Below are positions 1 to 8,453 of a DNA stretch of 64,000 nucleotides, one piece after another. The translations under genes and the position numbers were made by a program. Positions within the stretch are counted from its first letter, which is position 1, and every line of letters starts with the position of its first letter. The stretch comes from Paenibacillus sp. FSL R7-0337 (lineage in GTDB: Bacteria; Bacillota; Bacilli; Paenibacillales; Paenibacillaceae), in contig NZ_CP150218.1 in the NCBI RefSeq assembly GCF_037969875.1, positions 1,984,001 through 2,048,000 on the forward strand. Direction: 5' to 3'. The notes under the pieces were generated by a model that saw only the letters and a list, made by a program, of their open reading frames with translations, was not told where the DNA came from and did no database searches.

Positions 1-1
1 T

Positions 2-100
2 ATGATAGAAGAACCCCACTTCAAGGAGGCCTGGAATCAGCGGCCCTCCTGGTACAGTGGCATAGGGGCTTCAGGTTATATTATTGGTAATACTCGGTAA
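2..100 (+). CDS. C-terminal end of an unidentified protein (partial)
   Basis: A reading frame is open from the window edge to a TAA at 98-100 and ends ...WYSGIGASGYIIGNTR. A rho-independent terminator starts two bases after the stop, which supports this being the true 3' end of a gene running in from the left. No family can be recognised from about 32 residues. The first in-frame ATG at position 2 may be internal. Confidence 0.45.
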   Translation: MIEEPHFKEAWNQRPSWYSGIGASGYIIGNTR

Positions 101-101
101 G

Positions 102-133
102 AAGCCTTACTCCATGCGGAGTAGGCTTTTTTG
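102..133 (+). terminator. Rho-independent terminator
   Basis: AAGCC and TACTCC pair with GGAGTA and GGCTT around an ATGC loop (one bulged T), followed by TTTTTTG. It ends the transcript of the partial gene on the left. Confidence 0.8.
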
Positions 134-172
134 TTATGAAACAATGCAGCAATCTGCTCCACCAATTATATC

Positions 173-201
173 TTGCCCTTTCACCGGAAACTGACTACAA
201 T
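173..201 (+). promoter_or_regulatory. Sigma-A-like promoter of the ROK-MFS operon
   Basis: TTGCCC at 173-178 and TACAAT at 196-201 are separated by 17 bp, about 60 bp before the ROK start. The position and spacing fit a vegetative promoter. The call rests on consensus only. Confidence 0.5.
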
Positions 202-260
202 ACACTTATTATAACTCTTTTAATAACATCGGTAGAATCATCCGGGAGGGGAAATCCGCT

Positions 261-1292
261 ATGACACAGCCGTCTCATAATACACAACTGGTCAAGAAAA
301 TAAACGTAGAGCTGGTGAAAAATGCGCTGCGCACCTCCGGTACCGGCACCAAAGCCTCTGTCGCTGGGCAGACGCGGCTGAGCGTGGCTACCTGCGGCAC
401 CATTCTGAATGAACTGGTTCAGACCGGTGAAATTCTGGAGCTGGGCTGGGAAGAATCCAGTGGCGGCAGACCGGCGAGAAAATATCAGTACAACGCAGAT
501 TACTCTTCTATTATCTGTATGATTGTGCGTTCGGAGGGCGGCCGTCAATCCATTACCTGTGCGCTTGCCAATCTGAACGGTGAAATCAAAGAGGAAGCTG
601 TCAAGGAATGTGAAGAGATCACTCCAGATACCCTTAGAGACTGGCTGGATGAGATGATTGCGGACCATCCGAATGTGCAGGCGATCGGCATAGGCATTCC
701 TGGGGTAGTGCAGCATGACCGCATAGGCATCTGCGATGTCCCTGCGCTTGCAGAGCAGCCGCTCGGACTTTTCCTGAAGGAACGATATGAAGAGGTTGAG
801 ATCATTATTGAGAATGATATGAATCTGACGGTGTATGGCTTGTACCAGAAGCTGCTGCTGGATGAAGAGAGTCATTTTGCCGTGCTGACCTTCCCCAAGA
901 ATCATTATCCGGGGGCCGGCTTCATGCTGAACGGACGTTTGCTGAACGGCAACAGCTTTTTTAGCGGTGAGGTGTCTTATCTGCCTTACGGCATACCCAG
1001 AGAAGAACAGCTCCGGCTGCTCCAAGGAACGGGTGATCCCCGCAAGCTGGCTGTACACGCACTGGTATCGATCATCAGCATCATCAACCCGGCCACCATC
1101 GTTATCACGGGCGATAATATCTCGCCGGAGATGCTGGAGGATCTGCGCAGCGGATGCCTGGACATTATTCCGCCTGAGCATATGCCTGAGCTTATGATTC
1201 AGCGGGACACCCGGCAGGAATACATGAGCGGACTAATTACCACAACCACGGAAAGCCTGAATTACCGCTTCCGCCTGGTTGAACGTAAGTAA
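261..1292 (+). CDS. ROK-family transcriptional repressor
   Basis: The 343-aa protein has an N-terminal winged helix-turn-helix (about residues 10-65) that includes the usual ROK-repressor pattern ...LSVATCGTILNELVQTGEI, followed by a ROK sugar-kinase-like fold (about 85-300) with GIGIPG and ENDMN motifs. The zinc signature CxCGxxGCxE of classical ROK proteins is not visible in the segment around GAGFMLNGRLLNG, so it is a divergent member. The ATG at 261 follows a GGGAGGGG ribosome site. An MFS transporter gene starts 38 bp downstream, so the protein probably senses a sugar or sugar phosphate and controls that transporter. The ligand cannot be told from sequence. Confidence 0.85.
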   Translation: MTQPSHNTQLVKKINVELVKNALRTSGTGTKASVAGQTRLSVATCGTILNELVQTGEILELGWEESSGGRPARKYQYNADYSSIICMIVRSEGGRQSITCALANLNGEIKEEAVKECEEITPDTLRDWLDEMIADHPNVQAIGIGIPGVVQHDRIGICDVPALAEQPLGLFLKERYEEVEIIIENDMNLTVYGLYQKLLLDEESHFAVLTFPKNHYPGAGFMLNGRLLNGNSFFSGEVSYLPYGIPREEQLRLLQGTGDPRKLAVHALVSIISIINPATIVITGDNISPEMLEDLRSGCLDIIPPEHMPELMIQRDTRQEYMSGLITTTTESLNYRFRLVERK

Positions 1293-1330
1293 GGCACAAC
1301 TATTTTGAATCATCCAGGAGGCTATTTACT

Positions 1331-2593
1331 GTGAAAGCTCAATCCGGCAATTCCGCCAGCGCACCACGCAGTAAACGTAACACCGTCTATATCATGCAGC
1401 TCGTAACAATCTTTCTGGGCTTTGTCGTCTTTGGCATCTCGGAGAATATTAAAGGGCCCGCCATTCCGCGGATTCAGCTGTCGTTCAATCTGGACGAAGG
1501 CCAGCTCGGCACCCTGCTCTCACTGAATGCGCTGGGATATCTGATCGCCTGCTCCTTCACCGCTGTGCTTGTCCGCAAATGGGGCATCAAGGCCGTCACT
1601 ATCATTTCATTCGCTTCCATGGTCCTCTCGGGGGTGCTGATCTACCTGTCGCACAGCTATCCGCTGTTTGCTTCCTCCTACTTCCTGATGTATATCGGGA
1701 ACGGGATGCTGGAGATCGGACTGGCGATTCTGGGGGCACGTATTTTCGTCAAAAACACGGGGATGATGATGAACCTATCCCACTTCTTCTATGGATTAAG
1801 CTCAACTGTGGCGCCGCTGCTCGCAACCGGAGTGATGTCGCTGAGCGTGTTCGGACATCTGCTGGACTGGCGGGGGATGTATCTGGTCATGCTGTCGCTC
1901 TGTCTGCTGCCGATACTCTCGGCGCTGCGCAGCACGTATCCCGGGGATGATCTGCCGCAGGAGGACCGCACCTCCTTCCGCACGCTGACGCGTGATCCCG
2001 CGCTCTGGATGATGGTGATGATCCTGTCCTTCGGCGTGGTCTCGGAGCTGGCAGTGGGCGGCTGGCTGGTTAACTTTCTGGAAAAAGCCTATGCCTGGGA
2101 CACCGTCCGGGCTTCCGGCCTGCTCTCTGCTTTCTTCCTGGTGTTCTCTCTAGGCCGGCTCTTGCTCGGCGCTTTGACAGACCGGATCGGCTTCGTGCTC
2201 TCGCTGATTATCTTCTCCTGCTTCTCAGCGGTCTGCACCTTCGCCGCCCTGGCCGGCGGGGAGCGTCTCGCCTTTCTGTTCGCCCTCTCCGGGGCCGGAA
2301 TTGCTATTATCTATCCTACCGTTATGGCCTTCATTGCCCGCAGGTACCCGAACGGGAGCGACACCGCAATTACCTTCGTCGTGACTCTGATGGGTCTCGG
2401 CAGCGTCATCGGCAACTACATTATCGGCTGGGTGATTGAAGCCGTCAAAGCATTCTACGGCTCCACTACCGAGCTTGGCCTGCTCCGCGGACTCCAGGCA
2501 GGGTACGGATTCATCGGCTTATGCGCCGCCGTCTGCTCCCTGTCGGGCATCGTGCTGTATGTGTATTTGAAGCGGCGGCGGGAGTTGATTTGA
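1331..2593 (+). CDS. MFS transporter, probable sugar/organic solute permease
   Basis: A 420-aa polytopic membrane protein with about 12 hydrophobic segments; the conserved inter-helix loop LVRKWGIK lies after TM2 and a second loop LLLGALTDRIG in the second half, as in the major facilitator superfamily. The start is GTG at 1331 behind AGGAGGCT. It sits in the same operon as the ROK repressor just upstream, which suggests import of a carbohydrate-like substrate under ROK control. Substrate and direction are not resolved. Confidence 0.8.
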   Translation: MKAQSGNSASAPRSKRNTVYIMQLVTIFLGFVVFGISENIKGPAIPRIQLSFNLDEGQLGTLLSLNALGYLIACSFTAVLVRKWGIKAVTIISFASMVLSGVLIYLSHSYPLFASSYFLMYIGNGMLEIGLAILGARIFVKNTGMMMNLSHFFYGLSSTVAPLLATGVMSLSVFGHLLDWRGMYLVMLSLCLLPILSALRSTYPGDDLPQEDRTSFRTLTRDPALWMMVMILSFGVVSELAVGGWLVNFLEKAYAWDTVRASGLLSAFFLVFSLGRLLLGALTDRIGFVLSLIIFSCFSAVCTFAALAGGERLAFLFALSGAGIAIIYPTVMAFIARRYPNGSDTAITFVVTLMGLGSVIGNYIIGWVIEAVKAFYGSTTELGLLRGLQAGYGFIGLCAAVCSLSGIVLYVYLKRRRELI

Positions 2594-2662
2594 GGGACGG
2601 GGCTATTAAGGGATTTAATGTAAGGTATAGACTATGCATTGGCCAAGGTACTATTCTATACA

Positions 2663-3092
2663 ATGAAAAGAATAGCTGCTTTACTCTCCACTGCACTATT
2701 GGCATTAACAATTGGAGTAATACCTGCCAATGCGGAACACCTGATGGCAGCGATGGCTCTGAAATTGGAGCATCAGTAACTATACAAGGGACTCTATTTT
2801 TCATTTGTAAAAACTACTCATTATCAAACTTCCTATGGTTCCGGCAAAGTAGTTGATCAGAGAGATATTAAGGTTATTGATGTAGGGATTGATCTGAATG
2901 AAACTTCTTTAGATAAAAAATCGATTATTATCGATCCCCAACAGACAAAGAAAACCTTAATAAAGGCAAATATTAAAAATAACAATGACCGATGAAGACA
3001 TAAAAAAAGAAGTAGACAAAACAGGCATGGCACTTCAACCTGACAGCGCTATTTTTACGTCTCTGTGCCTGCCTTTTACAAATACCCCTTAA
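2663..3092 (+). pseudogene. Decayed small secreted-protein gene
   Basis: An ATG at 2663 begins a clear signal peptide (MKRIAALLSTALLALTIGV, then a PANA cleavage region). The frame meets TAA at 2777-2779, continues open in the same frame (...VVDQRDIKVIDVGIDLNETS...) to TGA at 2993-2995, and a plausible continuation (TDEDIKKEVDKTGMALQP) lies one frame over from 2985 to a TAA at 3090. A nonsense mutation plus a frameshift therefore explain about 140 codons. The last bases overlap the 3' end of the convergent SGNH gene. The family is not recognised. Confidence 0.55.
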
Positions 3093-3765
3093 GATTATTC
3101 AGCACCACCTCATACCCGTTAGCATACATATGAACGCCATCCATCGTGTACTCTTCCTTCAGATTTCCTTCGGTGTCCATCAGTCCCTCATTCACATTGA
3201 TGAACTCATAGCCGTGCCTGACCGCCAGTTCCTCCACGGCCCGGTTCGCTTCCAGCAGTGCCGCATTGGTTCTCGTCCGGAAGTAGCTCGCCCGCATCTC
3301 CTCATCCATGCCGGGAAAGTCGGCCTTGGCGTTGACCGGGTAGTAGGCCATGACGTACACCTTGCACTCCGGCAGCCTGGCCCCGATCCGGGTCAGAATT
3401 TCATTGTAATTCGCAAGCAGCTTCTGAGGCTCATACTCCCCATCCGCTGAACTGATGTCGTTCGTGCCGATATTAATGAACAGCCGCGAAGGCGCAAGCG
3501 CCAGCACACATACCTCCAGCGAATCGAGCAATTCCCGGGTCACATAGCCTGCAATCCCGCGGTTATAGATGATGGTCCGCTTCTCCAGCGTCTGCTGCAA
3601 TTCATTCACCGGAAAAAACTCCATCAGCGAGGAGCCCGCCAGTACAGTCTGCCCTTGTAGCGCCAAGGTGTTCAGAATGCTGTACTTCTTCACCTTCTCT
3701 TCTTTCTCTTCTTTCTCTTCTTGCATTTGCTTCTCCCACATTGCGTCAAGCTCTTCCTCTGTCAT
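3076..3765 (-). CDS. SGNH/GDSL hydrolase family protein
   Basis: The 229-aa protein shows the SGNH blocks: block I GSSL with the likely nucleophile Ser46, block III GTND at residues 100-103, and block V DxxH (Asp209, His212 in MDGVH). The family holds esterases, lipases and carbohydrate O-deacetylases. There is no signal peptide, so it is probably cytoplasmic. The N-terminus carries a charged EEKEEKEEK run encoded by a short purine/pyrimidine repeat near 3700-3722 that could vary in length. The substrate is not known; acetylated sugar is the usual guess for this subgroup. Confidence 0.85.
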   Translation of the reverse strand: MTEEELDAMWEKQMQEEKEEKEEKVKKYSILNTLALQGQTVLAGSSLMEFFPVNELQQTLEKRTIIYNRGIAGYVTRELLDSLEVCVLALAPSRLFINIGTNDISSADGEYEPQKLLANYNEILTRIGARLPECKVYVMAYYPVNAKADFPGMDEEMRASYFRTRTNAALLEANRAVEELAVRHGYEFINVNEGLMDTEGNLKEEYTMDGVHMYANGYEVVLNNLKGYL

Positions 3766-4002
3766 TCTAAATCCCTCCGTTTATGCGGCTCTATTATTCT
3801 ACTATTGTTATCCTTTATCTCTCAGCTTGCAACCCAGTATAATTGTGTCTAAAATATGTTAATTATTCTCAATAAAAGGATTTCGTTCTATGCACACGTG
3901 TTCTGAATAGGCTAGATATCGGGTGCCGTCAGAGGTGCACATCTGGCTGGTATGCCACAAGGAACCGGTGCGCCGGACCTAATTCTACAGCTGAAGGGCG
4001 GA

Positions 4003-4686
4003 ATGTTTTTGAAAAAGGTAGTTGGCTTGCTCCTGTCGGTTGCACTGTTGTCTTCGTTCTATGTTGCCAGTCCCCCCGAGGTATCTGCCGCAACGCCGAT
4101 TGTGGTGAATTCGACGATTGTCGTACCGGCCGGGCAGACGTATGACGGCAGCGGCCAGACGTTTGTCGCCAATCCGAGCACGCTAGGAGACGGCAGTCAG
4201 GCAGAGAACCAGAAGCCCATCTTCCGGCTGGAAAAGAATGCTACACTCAAAAATGTAATTATCGGCGCTCCCGGCGCAGACGGGGTTCACTGTTACGGGA
4301 ATGCTACCATCTCCAATGTGACCTGGCAGGATGTCGGCGAGGATGCCCTGACCCTGAAGGCCTCCGGCACCGTCAATATTACAGGCGGGGGTGCGTACAA
4401 AGCCTACGATAAAGTGTTCCAGGCGAACGCTGCGGGCACGATCAACATCAAGAATTTCAAAGCGAATGACATCGGCAAGCTGGCCCGCCAGAATGGCGGA
4501 ACCTCGTACACGGTGAACTTCACTCTGGATAACTCTGACATCTCGAACGTCAAGGATTCCATCTTCCGCACAGACAGCAGCAGCAGCTCTGCCAAAATTA
4601 CCAACACCCGCTACCGCAGTGTCCCCACCCTGTTCAAAGGCTTTGCCTCAGGCAAGACCAGCCAATCAGGCAACACGCAATACTGA
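4003..4686 (+). CDS. Secreted pectate lyase, polysaccharide lyase family 3
   Basis: About 227 residues: a signal peptide (cleavage near VSA-A, residue 29) followed by a roughly 198-residue PL3 domain, the normal size for the family. Recognisable PL3 segments are [20 protein letters not shown] and [16 protein letters not shown]. The enzyme cleaves polygalacturonate by calcium-dependent beta-elimination outside the cell. The start is uncertain: ATG 4003 lies only 1-2 bases from the AAGGGCGG ribosome site, while the in-frame TTG at 4009 has better spacing. Farther upstream starts would add an implausible leader. It appears monocistronic. Confidence 0.9.
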   Translation: MFLKKVVGLLLSVALLSSFYVASPPEVSAATPIVVNSTIVVPAGQTYDGSGQTFVANPSTLGDGSQAENQKPIFRLEKNATLKNVIIGAPGADGVHCYGNATISNVTWQDVGEDALTLKASGTVNITGGGAYKAYDKVFQANAAGTINIKNFKANDIGKLARQNGGTSYTVNFTLDNSDISNVKDSIFRTDSSSSSAKITNTRYRSVPTLFKGFASGKTSQSGNTQY

Positions 4687-4753
4687 AGCAACAGGTAGAG
4701 AAGCTGGTGTAAATACGGCAGTCTGAGCCTTACCGCATATAGCTGTTATCTGA

Positions 4754-4792
4754 AACCGCCTTCATTCCGGCACTGCCGGGATGGAGGCGGTT
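4754..4792 (+). terminator. Hairpin downstream of the pectate lyase, possible terminator
   Basis: AACCGCCT...CCGGCA and its complement CCGG...AGGCGGTT form a long imperfect stem 70 bp after the stop codon. There is no T-run, so termination is only suggested. Confidence 0.45.
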
Positions 4793-4889
4793 GGCCGTTC
4801 AAACGGATAGCCAAGCACACATGAACACGATCAGCTCCGGGAAGGAGAAGTTAGATTTATTTTGGACACATCTGCCTCTCTCAACTCTA

Positions 4890-4919
4890 TCGACATGAAC
4901 TCACATGATATGTTATTAT
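4890..4919 (+). promoter_or_regulatory. Extended -10 promoter of the amino-acid ABC operon
   Basis: TCGACA at 4890-4895 and TGTTATTAT (extended -10, core 4914-4919) have an 18-bp spacer and lie about 70 bp upstream of the substrate-binding protein gene. Assigned by consensus only. Confidence 0.45.
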
Positions 4920-4990
4920 GATACACTGATAACGTATTAACGAACTAAAGCAACGGATGCGGCAGGCAATCTACTAGGGGGATTAGAGAG

Positions 4991-5761
4991 ATGAAGAGAC
5001 AGGGAATATGGGTTCTACTCGTAATTATGGCACTTGCAGTGGTCACTGGCTGCTCCAGTTCAGGCGGTAAGGACGGGAAGCTGGTGATCGGCATCGACGA
5101 CAAGTTCGCTCCGATGGGCTTCCGGGATGATAACAATGACATTGTCGGCTTCGATATTGATTATGCGAAGGCGGCTGCCGCGAAGATGGGCCGGGAGGTT
5201 ACCTTCCAGCCGATTGACTGGTCCGCCAAGGAGTCTGAGCTGAACAGCGGACGGATCGATATGATCTGGAACGGATACACGATCACGGACGAGCGCAAGG
5301 ACAAGGTGTTATTCACGAAGCCTTATCTGGAGAACAGCCAGGTGGTTGTCGTGCTGGCGGGCTCAGCGCTTACGAAGCTTCAGGATCTGGCAGACAAAGA
5401 GGTCGGACTGCAGAGCCTCTCCTCTGCCGCCGATGCCCTGGATGCGAATCCGATCAAGGCCGAACTTAGCGGCGTGTCTGAATTCACCGATAATGTACTG
5501 GCACTGACCGACCTGAAGTCGGGCCGTCTGGACGGGGTAGTCATCGATGAGGTTGTTGCCAGATATTACATAGCTAAGGAACCGGATACGTACAAGCTGA
5601 TGGAAGAATCGCTGGCCCCTGAGCAATATGGCATCGGAATTAAGAAAGGCAATGAAGCACTGCTCGATGAGCTGCAGAAGGCGCTGGATGAACTGAGCAG
5701 TGACGGAACAGCCGCCGAGATCTCAACCAAGTGGTTCGGAGAGAATAAAGTATTGAACTAG
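4991..5761 (+). CDS. Amino-acid ABC transporter substrate-binding lipoprotein
   Basis: 256 aa with a lipoprotein signal peptide (lipobox VVTGC, lipidated Cys21) followed by a family-3 solute-binding domain (IGIDDKFAPMGF... FDIDYAKAAA... MIWNGYTITDER). It captures an amino acid at the outer face of the membrane and delivers it to the permease encoded 14 bp downstream. The GGGGGATTAGAG ribosome site precedes the ATG. The SBP-permease-ATPase order matches polar amino-acid/cystine uptake systems, but the ligand cannot be fixed from sequence. Confidence 0.9.
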   Translation: MKRQGIWVLLVIMALAVVTGCSSSGGKDGKLVIGIDDKFAPMGFRDDNNDIVGFDIDYAKAAAAKMGREVTFQPIDWSAKESELNSGRIDMIWNGYTITDERKDKVLFTKPYLENSQVVVVLAGSALTKLQDLADKEVGLQSLSSAADALDANPIKAELSGVSEFTDNVLALTDLKSGRLDGVVIDEVVARYYIAKEPDTYKLMEESLAPEQYGIGIKKGNEALLDELQKALDELSSDGTAAEISTKWFGENKVLN

Positions 5762-5775
5762 GAGCCGGTTAAGCC

Positions 5776-6435
5776 ATGGATATTGATTATATTATTAGAA
5801 TTTCCGGACCGATGCTGGAAGGCGCCCGGACTACGGTGCTGCTGTTCCTGATCGTGATCGTGCTGTCCATTCCGCTCGGGATGGTGGTCACGCTGATGGC
5901 CAAAAGCACACTCAAGCCGCTGGCTTGGATCGCACACACTTATATCTACGTCATGCGCGGAACGCCGCTCTTACTGCAATTGTTCTTCTTCTGTTTCGGG
6001 CTGCCGCAGATTCCCGTGATCGGGCAATATCTGGTCATGGACCGTTTTGTAGCGGCCAGCCTGGGCTTTATCCTGAATTACGGCGCTTATTTCGCCGAGA
6101 TTTTCCGGGGCGGGCTGCTCTCGATCGATAAAGGCCAGCATGAGGCGGCCAAGGTTCTGGGCTTAAGCCGGTGGCAGACGCTGCGCAAGGTTATTCTCGC
6201 TCAGATGTTCCGCGTGGCGCTGCCTGCGGTTGCCAATGAGTCTATTACACTGGTCAAGGATACCGCTCTGCTGTATGCCGTGGCCGTGCCGGAGCTGCTG
6301 AATTTCGCCAAGACGGCGGTGAACCGTGATTTCACGGTCACTCCTTTTGTCGTAGCGGGCGTCATTTATCTGTTGATGACCCTGGTGCTGACCTTGTTCT
6401 TCAAGCTGCTGGAGAAACGTTTCAAATTTGAGTAG
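5776..6435 (+). CDS. Amino-acid ABC transporter permease
   Basis: A 219-aa HisM/GlnP-type permease with about five membrane helices and the EAA loop EAAKVLGLSRWQTLRKVILA that contacts the ATPase. The N-terminal motif YIYVMRGTPLLLQLFFFCFG is typical of polar amino-acid permeases. It follows the binding protein after 14 bp and is followed by the ATPase after 9 bp, so the three are one operon. As the only permease gene, it probably forms a homodimer. Confidence 0.9.
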   Translation: MDIDYIIRISGPMLEGARTTVLLFLIVIVLSIPLGMVVTLMAKSTLKPLAWIAHTYIYVMRGTPLLLQLFFFCFGLPQIPVIGQYLVMDRFVAASLGFILNYGAYFAEIFRGGLLSIDKGQHEAAKVLGLSRWQTLRKVILAQMFRVALPAVANESITLVKDTALLYAVAVPELLNFAKTAVNRDFTVTPFVVAGVIYLLMTLVLTLFFKLLEKRFKFE

Positions 6436-6444
6436 AAGGGCTGT

Positions 6445-7194
6445 ATGGCTATGAGTAGCATGATTGAAGTACGGCAATTGAAGAAGGACTTCGGCAGCCT
6501 CAGCGTGCTGAACCAGATAAGCTTTGACGTGAAGCCTGGCGAAGTCGTTGCGGTGATCGGACCCTCTGGCTCCGGCAAAAGCACCATGCTGCGCAGTCTC
6601 GTGCATCTGGAGGAGGTCACCGGGGGCAGCATCGCTATCTGCGGCAAAACGCTGGTTGAGGACGGACGCTACGCCAGTACGGCGGCGATTAGAGACATCA
6701 CCTCAAGCATGGGGATGGTGTTTCAGCATTTTAATCTTTTTCCGCATCTCAGTGTGCGGGACAACCTGGAGCTTGCCCCGCGCACACTGAAGCGGGAAAG
6801 TGTCCAGCAGATCACGGCCAAGAGCCGGGAGCTGCTCGCCAAGGTAGGTCTGGCTGACAAAGCAGATGTCTACCCCTCCACGCTGTCAGGCGGGCAAAAG
6901 CAGCGGGTCGCCATCGCCAGAGCGATGATGCTCAGCCCGGATATTCTTCTGTTCGATGAGCCTACCTCGGCGCTCGATCCTGAATTGACCGGCGAGGTGC
7001 TGCGCGTCATCCGCCAGCTGGCTGAGGAGAACATGACGATGATGATCGTCACCCATGAAATGAGCTTCGCCCGCGATGTCGCGGACCGCGTCTTCTTCAT
7101 GGACAACGGGGACATTGCCGAATCCGGCACCCCGGAGGAGATCTTCGGCAGTCCAAAGCTGGAGCGGACGCGGACGTTTTTGATGCGGGAGTAG
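6445..7194 (+). CDS. Amino-acid ABC transporter ATP-binding protein
   Basis: A 249-aa GlnQ-type ATPase with Walker [11 protein letters not shown]-loop, signature LSGGQKQR, Walker B ILLFDEP and switch His in VTHEMSF. It powers the importer encoded just upstream. Starts at 6445 and 6451 (MAMSSM...) share the GAAGGG ribosome site; 6451 has the more usual spacing. A terminator begins 17 bp after the stop, closing the three-gene operon. Confidence 0.92.
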   Translation: MAMSSMIEVRQLKKDFGSLSVLNQISFDVKPGEVVAVIGPSGSGKSTMLRSLVHLEEVTGGSIAICGKTLVEDGRYASTAAIRDITSSMGMVFQHFNLFPHLSVRDNLELAPRTLKRESVQQITAKSRELLAKVGLADKADVYPSTLSGGQKQRVAIARAMMLSPDILLFDEPTSALDPELTGEVLRVIRQLAEENMTMMIVTHEMSFARDVADRVFFMDNGDIAESGTPEEIFGSPKLERTRTFLMRE

Positions 7195-7210
7195 CAGATT
7201 GGAAGGTCAT

Positions 7211-7241
7211 AAGGACTTGGCTTAACGCGAGTCCTTTTTTT
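7211..7241 (+). terminator. Rho-independent terminator of the ABC operon
   Basis: AAGGACT (7211-7217) pairs with AGTCCTT (7230-7236), followed by a run of T. Confidence 0.85.
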
Positions 7242-7280
7242 CATGCAAGGAAAGCTCTATAATTTTCGGAATGATTGAAA

Positions 7281-7312
7281 AGTAAAAAGGCTCTGTCAGT
7301 AAATACAGAGCC
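7281..7312 (-). terminator. Rho-independent terminator of the methyltransferase gene
   Basis: Read on the minus strand, GGCTCTGT pairs with ACAGAGCC around an 8-nt loop and is followed by TTTTTACTTTT. It lies 28 bp after the methyltransferase stop. Confidence 0.85.
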
Positions 7313-7339
7313 TGCTAACACGTTATCAATGACACGCAT

Positions 7340-8146
7340 TTATTTACGAACTAGCTTACGATACCTGTATATATCGCCACCAGATTTACTAACATGATAA
7401 AACGACTCAAAACCTCTTTTTATTAATTCTTCATCGGGTTCCCTTTTCCTATTATCTTCCCCGATGCAATCAATAATGTAACCACCGTTTTTAACAATCC
7501 TAGACAGTTCAGCAATCTCAACGTCATAATTGTCGCCGACTACATGCCCCGACATCACAATATCGAAGGAATTATCCTCATAAGGGATTTTCTCGATCGT
7601 ACCGTCTACGACTACAACATTATTAATGTTCTCACGTTTGATTTTATCGCGCATGTACTCCCTTAGCATATCGGTAGGTTCGCTTGCATACACACTTTTC
7701 GCCTTTTCTGCTGCGGTAAATGCAAGCCTTCCTGTACCGCTTCCTACGTCGAGAACTACCTTATCCGTAAAATCTGCAAGTTCAAATAGTAACTGTTTAT
7801 CCCAGTCGTAAATATAATCACAGTTTTGGTTCATAATATCGGGATAAACATAAACGACCGAAGTTTCCATTGCATGAATTACAAATACCTCTGCTTTTCG
7901 AATATCATGAGGTGCAAGATTTTGGGGCGCCACTGCGATCATTTTTTCAATCGAAGGCTTGCTTTCAGGGCTTTTATGTGCAAAATACCATGCTACTGAT
8001 GGGTTATATGCTAAAGCTATGCTCAAGTTATCACAATACTCGCCCCATCCGGCATAATTGTTACATATCATGCGAACCATCCATCTGTCCATTAACAAGA
8101 AGCTGTTAAAAGAAAACTCTTCTGCGTTTATCCAGTTAAATGACAT
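7340..8146 (-). CDS. Class I SAM-dependent methyltransferase
   Basis: 268 aa. The Rossmann methyltransferase core occupies about residues 105-235, with motif I VVLDVGSGTGRL, an acidic residue in YASEPT, and a motif IV-like NSFDIVMSGHVV. About 100 N-terminal residues (MSFNWINAEEFSFNSFLL...) form a helical extension that may give substrate specificity. Base composition is visibly more AT-rich than its neighbours, which hints at acquisition by transfer. The ATG has a GGAGGA site 10 nt upstream; the leader can form an alternative hairpin (see 8157-8196). The substrate is unknown, and the gene does not resemble an rRNA methylase of the Erm type. Confidence 0.8.
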   Translation of the reverse strand: MSFNWINAEEFSFNSFLLMDRWMVRMICNNYAGWGEYCDNLSIALAYNPSVAWYFAHKSPESKPSIEKMIAVAPQNLAPHDIRKAEVFVIHAMETSVVYVYPDIMNQNCDYIYDWDKQLLFELADFTDKVVLDVGSGTGRLAFTAAEKAKSVYASEPTDMLREYMRDKIKRENINNVVVVDGTIEKIPYEDNSFDIVMSGHVVGDNYDVEIAELSRIVKNGGYIIDCIGEDNRKREPDEELIKRGFESFYHVSKSGGDIYRYRKLVRK

Positions 8147-8156
8147 AGTAAACTAA

Positions 8157-8196
8157 TCCTCCATTTTTTGGGAGGGTTAAAGTATAGCCGCCCTCC
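8157..8196 (-). promoter_or_regulatory. Leader with competing GGAGG/CCTCC pairings before the methyltransferase
   Basis: In transcript order the leader reads GGAGGG (8196-8191), CCCTCC (8176-8171) and then the ribosome site GGAGGA (8162-8157). The middle CCCTCC can pair either with the first GGAGGG, leaving the ribosome site free, or with the ribosome site, hiding it. This is a pattern seen in the sequence; a regulatory role is inference. Confidence 0.35.
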
Positions 8197-8453
8197 AAGA
8201 GATTATGCGAGCTATATTCTCTATGATTGTAGCTGGAACAAATTGTATTATCAATGTATAGTTCTTTTATAACTAACCTGCCCGTTAGCTCAAAGAAACA
8301 TTGTCAGTTTCTTTTGACAGAAGCAAATGGATTTAGAACATCTAATTTCGCTGTTCAGACACACTTTCAGAGATTAGTTGGATAAACAACACTTACTGGG
8401 GCCGACTTTAGGGGAATCCTTAGAATTGGGCAGATTAGATGTACTTTTTCCAC
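8197..8453. other. AT-rich intergenic stretch without recognisable gene
   Basis: Between the methyltransferase leader and the 3' end of the AI-2E-family gene there is no convincing reading frame, repeat or strong hairpin. It presumably holds the methyltransferase promoter. Confidence 0.5.

Noticed and set aside
195-1181. 328-codon open frame antisense to the ROK repressor
   Set aside because: It mirrors the codon structure of the opposite gene, has no ribosome site and no protein-like domain; the plus-strand gene is clear.
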